Shown piece after piece: positions 60,114 through 64,000 of a DNA stretch of 64,000 nucleotides. The translations under genes and the position numbers were made by a program. Positions within the stretch are counted from its first letter, which is position 1, and each line of letters begins with the position of its first letter. Source of the stretch: CBDAQR01 sp965199055 (GTDB lineage Bacteria > Pseudomonadota > Gammaproteobacteria > Pseudomonadales > Halieaceae). The stretch spans positions 2,294,001 to 2,358,000 of the forward strand of contig CBDAQR010000003.1 of assembly GCA_965199055.1 (NCBI GenBank), given 5' to 3'. The notes under the pieces were generated by a model that saw only the letters and a program-made list of their open reading frames with translations, made no database searches and was not told where the DNA came from.

Positions 60114-60977
60114 ATGGCAGTCGGAAAAGAAATTCGCACCAAGATCTCGAGTATCCAGAGTACCCAGAAGATCACCAGTGCCATGGAAATGGTGGCGGCC
60201 AGTAAAATGCGCCGCGCCCAGGACCGTATGGAAGTGGGCAAGCCCTACGCGCAGCGTATGCGCAGTGTGGTGGGCCACCTGGCCAACGCAAACCCTGAGC
60301 ACAAGCACCTGTTCATGGAAGAGCGTGATGTGAAGCGGGTGGGTTACATCGTGGTCTCTACCGACCGTGGACTGTGTGGTGGCCTGAACATTAACTTGTT
60401 CAAGGCCATGATCAAGTCCATGAAGGAATGGGACGACCAGGGCGTAGAAATCGACATGTGCCTGGTAGGTGCCAAGGCGGCAGCGTTCTTTGGTAGCTAC
60501 GGCGGCAATGTCGTGGCGGCAACCCGAGATATCGGTGAAGAGCCGGTACTGGCTGACCTGATCGGGTCAGTGAAGACTATGCTCGATGCTTTCAGCGAAG
60601 GCAGGATCGACAAGCTGTACCTGGTGAGCAACGAGTTCGTTAACACCATGACCCAAAACCCCACCGTTGAGCAGTTGCTGCCCTTGGTGGCGGAAGACAG
60701 CGACGAGATGGCCCATCACTGGGACTACATCTACGAGCCCGATGCTCGCGAATTGCTGGAAGGGCTGTTGACCCGTTACATCGAGTCGCTGGTTTACCAG
60801 GCAGTGGTTGAGAACGGTGCCTGCGAACAGGCGGCGCGGATGCTGGCGATGAAAAATGCGACAGACAACGCTGGTGAGATGATCGATGACCTGCAGCTGA
60901 TCTACAACAAGGCTCGGCAGGCGGCGATTACCCAGGAACTGTCAGAAATTGTCGGTGGTGCGGCAGCGATTAGCTAA
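60114..60977 (+). CDS. atpG: ATP synthase F1 subunit gamma
   Basis: 287 residues: AVGKEIRTKISSIQSTQKIT and AMEMVAASKMRRAQDRM at the N-terminus, STDRGLCGGLNINLF, and C-terminal MKNATDNAGEMIDDLQLIYNKARQAAITQELSEIVGGAAAI. Rotor shaft between alpha/beta hexamer and c-ring. Confidence 0.97.
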   Translation: MAVGKEIRTKISSIQSTQKITSAMEMVAASKMRRAQDRMEVGKPYAQRMRSVVGHLANANPEHKHLFMEERDVKRVGYIVVSTDRGLCGGLNINLFKAMIKSMKEWDDQGVEIDMCLVGAKAAAFFGSYGGNVVAATRDIGEEPVLADLIGSVKTMLDAFSEGRIDKLYLVSNEFVNTMTQNPTVEQLLPLVAEDSDEMAHHWDYIYEPDARELLEGLLTRYIESLVYQAVVENGACEQAARMLAMKNATDNAGEMIDDLQLIYNKARQAAITQELSEIVGGAAAIS

Positions 60978-61026
60978 GCCGGCCACCCCACAGAAAGAAT
61001 TGAATATCTAAACAGAGGATTCGAAC

Positions 61027-62424
61027 ATGAGCAGCGGACGAATCGTACAAATTATCGGCGCCGTCATCGACGTGGAATTCCCGCGTGATGCCGTACCGCA
61101 GGTATACGATGCCCTGAAGGTCACTGAAAAAGACCTGACCCTGGAGGTGCAGCAACAGCTGGGCGACGGCGTAGTACGCGCTATTGCCATGGGCTCTTCC
61201 GAAGGTGTCAGCCGCGGTCTGGCCGTGGAAAATACCCAGGCGCCGATCTCGGTGCCGGTAGGTATTGAGACCCTGGGACGCATCATGGATGTACTGGGTA
61301 ACCCGATCGATGAGAAGGGCCCCATCGGTGAGAAAGAGCGCGCCTCTATTCACCGCAAGGCTCCGACGTATGAAGAGCTGGCGGCCTCTGAAGAGCTGCT
61401 GGAAACCGGCATCAAGGTGATTGACCTGGTGTGTCCCTTCGCCAAGGGCGGTAAGGTCGGCTTGTTCGGCGGCGCTGGCGTAGGCAAGACCGTGAACATG
61501 ATGGAGCTGATCAACAACATCGCGACCGAGCACTCTGGCTTGTCAGTATTTGCGGGTGTGGGAGAGCGTACTCGTGAAGGGAACGACTTCTACTACGAGA
61601 TGCAGGAAGCGGGCGTTGTTAACGTCGAGAAGTTCGACGAATCCAAGGTGGCGATGGTGTACGGCCAGATGAATGAGCCGCCCGGCAACCGCCTCCGCGT
61701 CGCACTGACCGGCCTGACCATGGCCGAGAAATTCCGTGATGAAGGCCGTGATGTTCTGCTCTTCGTCGACAACATCTACCGTTATACGCTGGCAGGTACC
61801 GAGGTATCGGCGCTGCTCGGCCGTATGCCTTCCGCGGTAGGTTACCAGCCGACTCTGGCGCTGGAGATGGGTGAACTGCAGGAACGTATTACTTCTACCA
61901 AGACGGGCTCCATTACGTCTATTCAGGCGGTATACGTACCGGCGGATGATTTGACGGACCCCTCACCGGCCACCACCTTCGCGCACCTGGACTCGACTGT
62001 GGTACTGAGTCGTGACATCGCCGCCAAGGGTATTTACCCCGCGGTAGACCCGCTTGACTCTACCAGCCGTCAGCTCGATCCGCTGATTATCGGTAGCGAG
62101 CACTACGAAGTGGCGCGTGGCGTTCAGTCGGTACTGCAGCGTTACAAGGAACTGAAGGACATCATCGCGATCCTGGGTATGGATGAACTGTCAGAAGAAG
62201 ACAAGCTCACTGTAGACCGCGCGCGGAAGATCGAACGTTTCTTGTCTCAGCCGTTCCACGTGGCGGAAGTCTTCACCGGTTCCCCGGGCAAGTACTGCTC
62301 ACTGAAGGACACGATTGCTGGCTTCAAGGGTCTGCTGGAGGGTGAGTATGACCACCTGCCTGAGCAGGCGTTCTACATGGTAGGCACGATGGACGAAGCC
62401 ATCGAAAAGGCGAAAAACCTGTAA
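61027..62424 (+). CDS. atpD: ATP synthase F1 subunit beta
   Basis: 465 residues. Walker A GGAGVGKTVNMMELI (about 150-164), VGERTREGNDFY with the catalytic glutamate, LLFVDNIYRYTLAG, and PALDPLDSTS-type AVDPLDSTSRQLDP. Catalytic subunit. A parS-like stretch in the conserved PFHVAEVFTG codons is coincidental. Confidence 0.98.
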   Translation: MSSGRIVQIIGAVIDVEFPRDAVPQVYDALKVTEKDLTLEVQQQLGDGVVRAIAMGSSEGVSRGLAVENTQAPISVPVGIETLGRIMDVLGNPIDEKGPIGEKERASIHRKAPTYEELAASEELLETGIKVIDLVCPFAKGGKVGLFGGAGVGKTVNMMELINNIATEHSGLSVFAGVGERTREGNDFYYEMQEAGVVNVEKFDESKVAMVYGQMNEPPGNRLRVALTGLTMAEKFRDEGRDVLLFVDNIYRYTLAGTEVSALLGRMPSAVGYQPTLALEMGELQERITSTKTGSITSIQAVYVPADDLTDPSPATTFAHLDSTVVLSRDIAAKGIYPAVDPLDSTSRQLDPLIIGSEHYEVARGVQSVLQRYKELKDIIAILGMDELSEEDKLTVDRARKIERFLSQPFHVAEVFTGSPGKYCSLKDTIAGFKGLLEGEYDHLPEQAFYMVGTMDEAIEKAKNL

Positions 62425-62439
62425 AGTAGGTCTGCAACT

Positions 62440-62868
62440 ATGTCTTTGACAATACATTGCGATATCGTCAGCGCCGAGCAGGAGATTTTCTCTGGTCTCG
62501 TTGAAATGCTGGTGGCCACGGGATCAGAGGGCGAGCTGGGCGTTGGTTATGGCCACGCGCCGCTGCTGACGGCTTTGATTCCTGGCCCGATTCGCATTAT
62601 CAAGCAGGACGGCGACGAGGAAGTCTACTACGTCTCGGGAGGCTTCCTGGAAGTCCAGCCAGGTGTGGTTTCCGTGCTGGCCGATACAGCGATTCGTGCT
62701 GAGGACGTTGACGAGGCGGCTGCCGAAGAGGCGCGGCAATCAGCCGAGCAAGCACTGGCTAACCAAACCGGCGAGTTCGATTATGGCCGTGCATCAGCAC
62801 AGTTGGCTGAAGCGGCTGCGCAGCTGGCAGCATTGCGCAAACTGAAAAACCGCGCCGGCCGCGGTTAG
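62440..62868 (+). CDS. atpC: ATP synthase F1 subunit epsilon
   Basis: 142 residues: N-terminal beta-sandwich (LTIHCDIVSAEQEIFSGLVEMLVATGSEGELGVGYGHAPLLTAL) and C-terminal helical hairpin. Couples rotation and regulates hydrolysis. Last gene of the operon, followed by a strong terminator. Confidence 0.96.
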   Translation: MSLTIHCDIVSAEQEIFSGLVEMLVATGSEGELGVGYGHAPLLTALIPGPIRIIKQDGDEEVYYVSGGFLEVQPGVVSVLADTAIRAEDVDEAAAEEARQSAEQALANQTGEFDYGRASAQLAEAAAQLAALRKLKNRAGRG

Positions 62869-62888
62869 GTCAAAACGCTCTTGCACAG

Positions 62889-62913
62889 AACCCGGCCAAG
62901 CGCCGGGTTTTTT
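62889..62913 (+). terminator. Rho-independent terminator of the atp operon
   Basis: AACCCGGC (62889-62896), loop CAAGC, GCCGGGTT (62902-62909) and a run of six T's (62908-62913). Confidence 0.9.
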
Positions 62914-63099
62914 GTATGCGTCCACCGATTCGGTCCGTGGACAGCTCTAGAACCTCATTAAATCTGACGCAGCAGATTCACCCAAGTTCACCAAGCACTG
63001 TTTCGTATTTGTACAGTATTGTGGTTAGCCGCAGCTGAGCCGGCTTAAGACAAGCCTCGTATCCACTGTCTCAAACATGCTATTTCATGGAGGAAGACA
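62914..63099 (+). promoter_or_regulatory. Gene-free region upstream of the fasciclin gene
   Basis: 186 bases with two palindromes: GTCCAC/GTGGAC (62920-62925 and 62937-62942) and AATCTG/CAGATT (62961-62966 and 62973-62978). The second could be an operator. No clear sigma-70 promoter is seen. GGAGGAAG gives the SD for the downstream GTG. Confidence 0.4.
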
Positions 63100-64000
63100 G
63101 TGAAGACTTATCGAAATATCCTGGCTGCGGTACTGCTGGTGTGCAGCGGCAGCGCATGGAGCCAAACCATCGTTGATGTAGCCGTCGAAGCCGGTAATTT
63201 CAATACTTTGGTGGCTGCGGCCCAGGCGACGGGACTGGATAGTGTCCTGGCCGATGAAGACGCGGTGTATACCGTGTTTGCCCCTACCGACGACACCTTT
63301 GCCCTGCTGGGAGAGGACACCATCAACAGCCTGCTGGCGGACACAGACACCCTCTCAGATATCCTGCTCTATCACGTGATTAGCGGCGCGGCGGTTGATG
63401 CGTCCACTGCGATTAGCCTGGCCGGCACGACGACCGAAATGGCCAATGGCGATCGCGTTGCTCTTGCATTGCGTGGCGATGCGTTGTTCATCAACAACAG
63501 CCAGGTCATTGTGACGGACATCGAAGCCAGCAATGGCATTATCCACGTGATCGATGCAGTACTGATTCCGCCCGCCGAGCCCGCCGCGGCAACGGGCAAC
63601 ATTGTTGAAACAGCCATTGCTGCCGAAGCCTTCACCACCCTCATCGCTGCTGCGCAAGCCGCAGGGCTCGACTCGGTGCTGGCGGACGAAAACGCGACCT
63701 ATACGGTCTTCGCGCCGACGGACGATGCTTTCGCCAAACTGGGCGACGAGACCATTGCTGCGTTGCTGGGTGATATCGACACGCTTAGTAACATTTTGCT
63801 GTACCACGTGATCCCCGGCGCGGCCGTCGACTCAACCACGGCACTTTCTCTATATGGCGCTGCGGTAGAAATGGCCAATGGAGATCAGATTGCGATCTCT
63901 GCAGATGAGAACGGTCTAACCATCAAAGACTCTTCGGTGGGGATTGCCGATGTGCAGGCGACCAATGGCGTTATCCACGCCATTGACTCAGTACTGATTC
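63100..64000 (+). CDS. Secreted fasciclin (FAS1) domain protein, 3' end outside window
   Basis: At least 300 residues, open at the window end. GTG start at 63100 with GGAGGA upstream and a signal peptide (about 1-24, ending SAWSQT). Two tandem FAS1 domains: the first about residues 24-152, with FAPTDDTFALLG, LLYHVISGAAVD and IIHVIDAVLIP; the second from about 166, with FAPTDDAFAKLG, LLYHVIPGAAVD and VIHAIDSVLI. The copies are very similar to each other, so more may follow. FAS1 proteins act in adhesion or surface attachment; role here not known. Confidence 0.85.
   Translation, partial: MKTYRNILAAVLLVCSGSAWSQTIVDVAVEAGNFNTLVAAAQATGLDSVLADEDAVYTVFAPTDDTFALLGEDTINSLLADTDTLSDILLYHVISGAAVDASTAISLAGTTTEMANGDRVALALRGDALFINNSQVIVTDIEASNGIIHVIDAVLIPPAEPAAATGNIVETAIAAEAFTTLIAAAQAAGLDSVLADENATYTVFAPTDDAFAKLGDETIAALLGDIDTLSNILLYHVIPGAAVDSTTALSLYGAAVEMANGDQIAISADENGLTIKDSSVGIADVQATNGVIHAIDSVLI

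Noticed and set aside
62252..62267. parS-like sequence in atpD
   Set aside because: Only the core TTCCACGTGG matches and it encodes the conserved PFHVAEVF of AtpD.
1..64000. CRISPR arrays, tRNA/rRNA genes, prophage or toxin-antitoxin loci
   Set aside because: No regular spaced repeats, cloverleaf-like genes, phage genes or toxin pairs were seen on either strand by eye; a tRNAscan/CRISPR tool would be decisive.

Overview
The window is 64 kb of chromosome from a gammaproteobacterium. It spans the replication-origin neighbourhood and ends in the F0F1 ATP synthase operon. Gene order is close to what I recall around the Pseudomonas origin: gyrB-recF-dnaN-dnaA / rpmH-rnpA-yidD-yidC-mnmE / mnmG-rsmG-parA-parB-atp, with glyQS, trkAH, rsmB-fmt-def, a LysM gene, dprA, tsaC, hemF and aroE on the dnaA side. 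An aa3-type cytochrome oxidase cluster and a dsbA/cytochrome c4/c5/engB/polA block follow. GC-rich coding DNA, proteins resembling marine oligotrophs and a fasciclin protein suggest a marine Cellvibrionales/Halieaceae (OM60/NOR5-like) bacterium. That placement is inference, not proof.

Layout. 1-4.6 kb: alanine/cation symporter (cut by the window edge) with an Lrp regulator, an SDR oxidoreductase, a Bcr/CflA exporter and a cysteine synthase-like enzyme. 4.6-9.8 kb: dsbA, cytochromes c4 and c5, engB and polA, with a probable small RNA gene between polA and engB. 9.9-18.5 kb: cytochrome c oxidase subunits and assembly factors (SCO, CyoE, CtaA, SURF1, CtaG), all leftward except one small inverted membrane-protein gene. 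18.8-25.6 kb: MATE transporter, an unrecognised protein, yheV, aroE, hemF, tsaC, dprA and a LysM protein. 25.8-31.5 kb: def-fmt-rsmB and trkA-trkH. 31.6-36 kb: a soluble GAF-GAF-PAS adenylate cyclase with an overlapping coiled-coil gene, a SIMPL-domain protein and djlA. 36-39 kb: glyQS. 39-45.4 kb: gyrB, recF, dnaN and dnaA, with two perfect parS sites inside recF. 45.4-45.9 kb: AT-rich candidate oriC. 45.9-49.7 kb: rpmH, rnpA, yidD, yidC and mnmE. 49.86-51.06 kb: an IS3-family insertion sequence. 51.4-55.6 kb: mnmG, rsmG, parA and parB. 55.8-62.9 kb: atpIBEFHAGDC. From 63.1 kb: a tandem-FAS1 secreted protein cut by the window end.

Most of the window is housekeeping DNA: replication initiation and segregation, tRNA modification and charging, aerobic respiration and ATP synthesis. 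The points most worth following up are the small RNA with a sigma-E/AlgU-like promoter in the Spot 42/ErsA position, the cyclase plus coiled-coil operon, the parS pair inside recF, the candidate origin and a second AT-rich DnaA-box-like region beside the IS, and a CX3C SCO-like protein in the cox cluster. I saw no CRISPR array, prophage, tRNA or rRNA gene.
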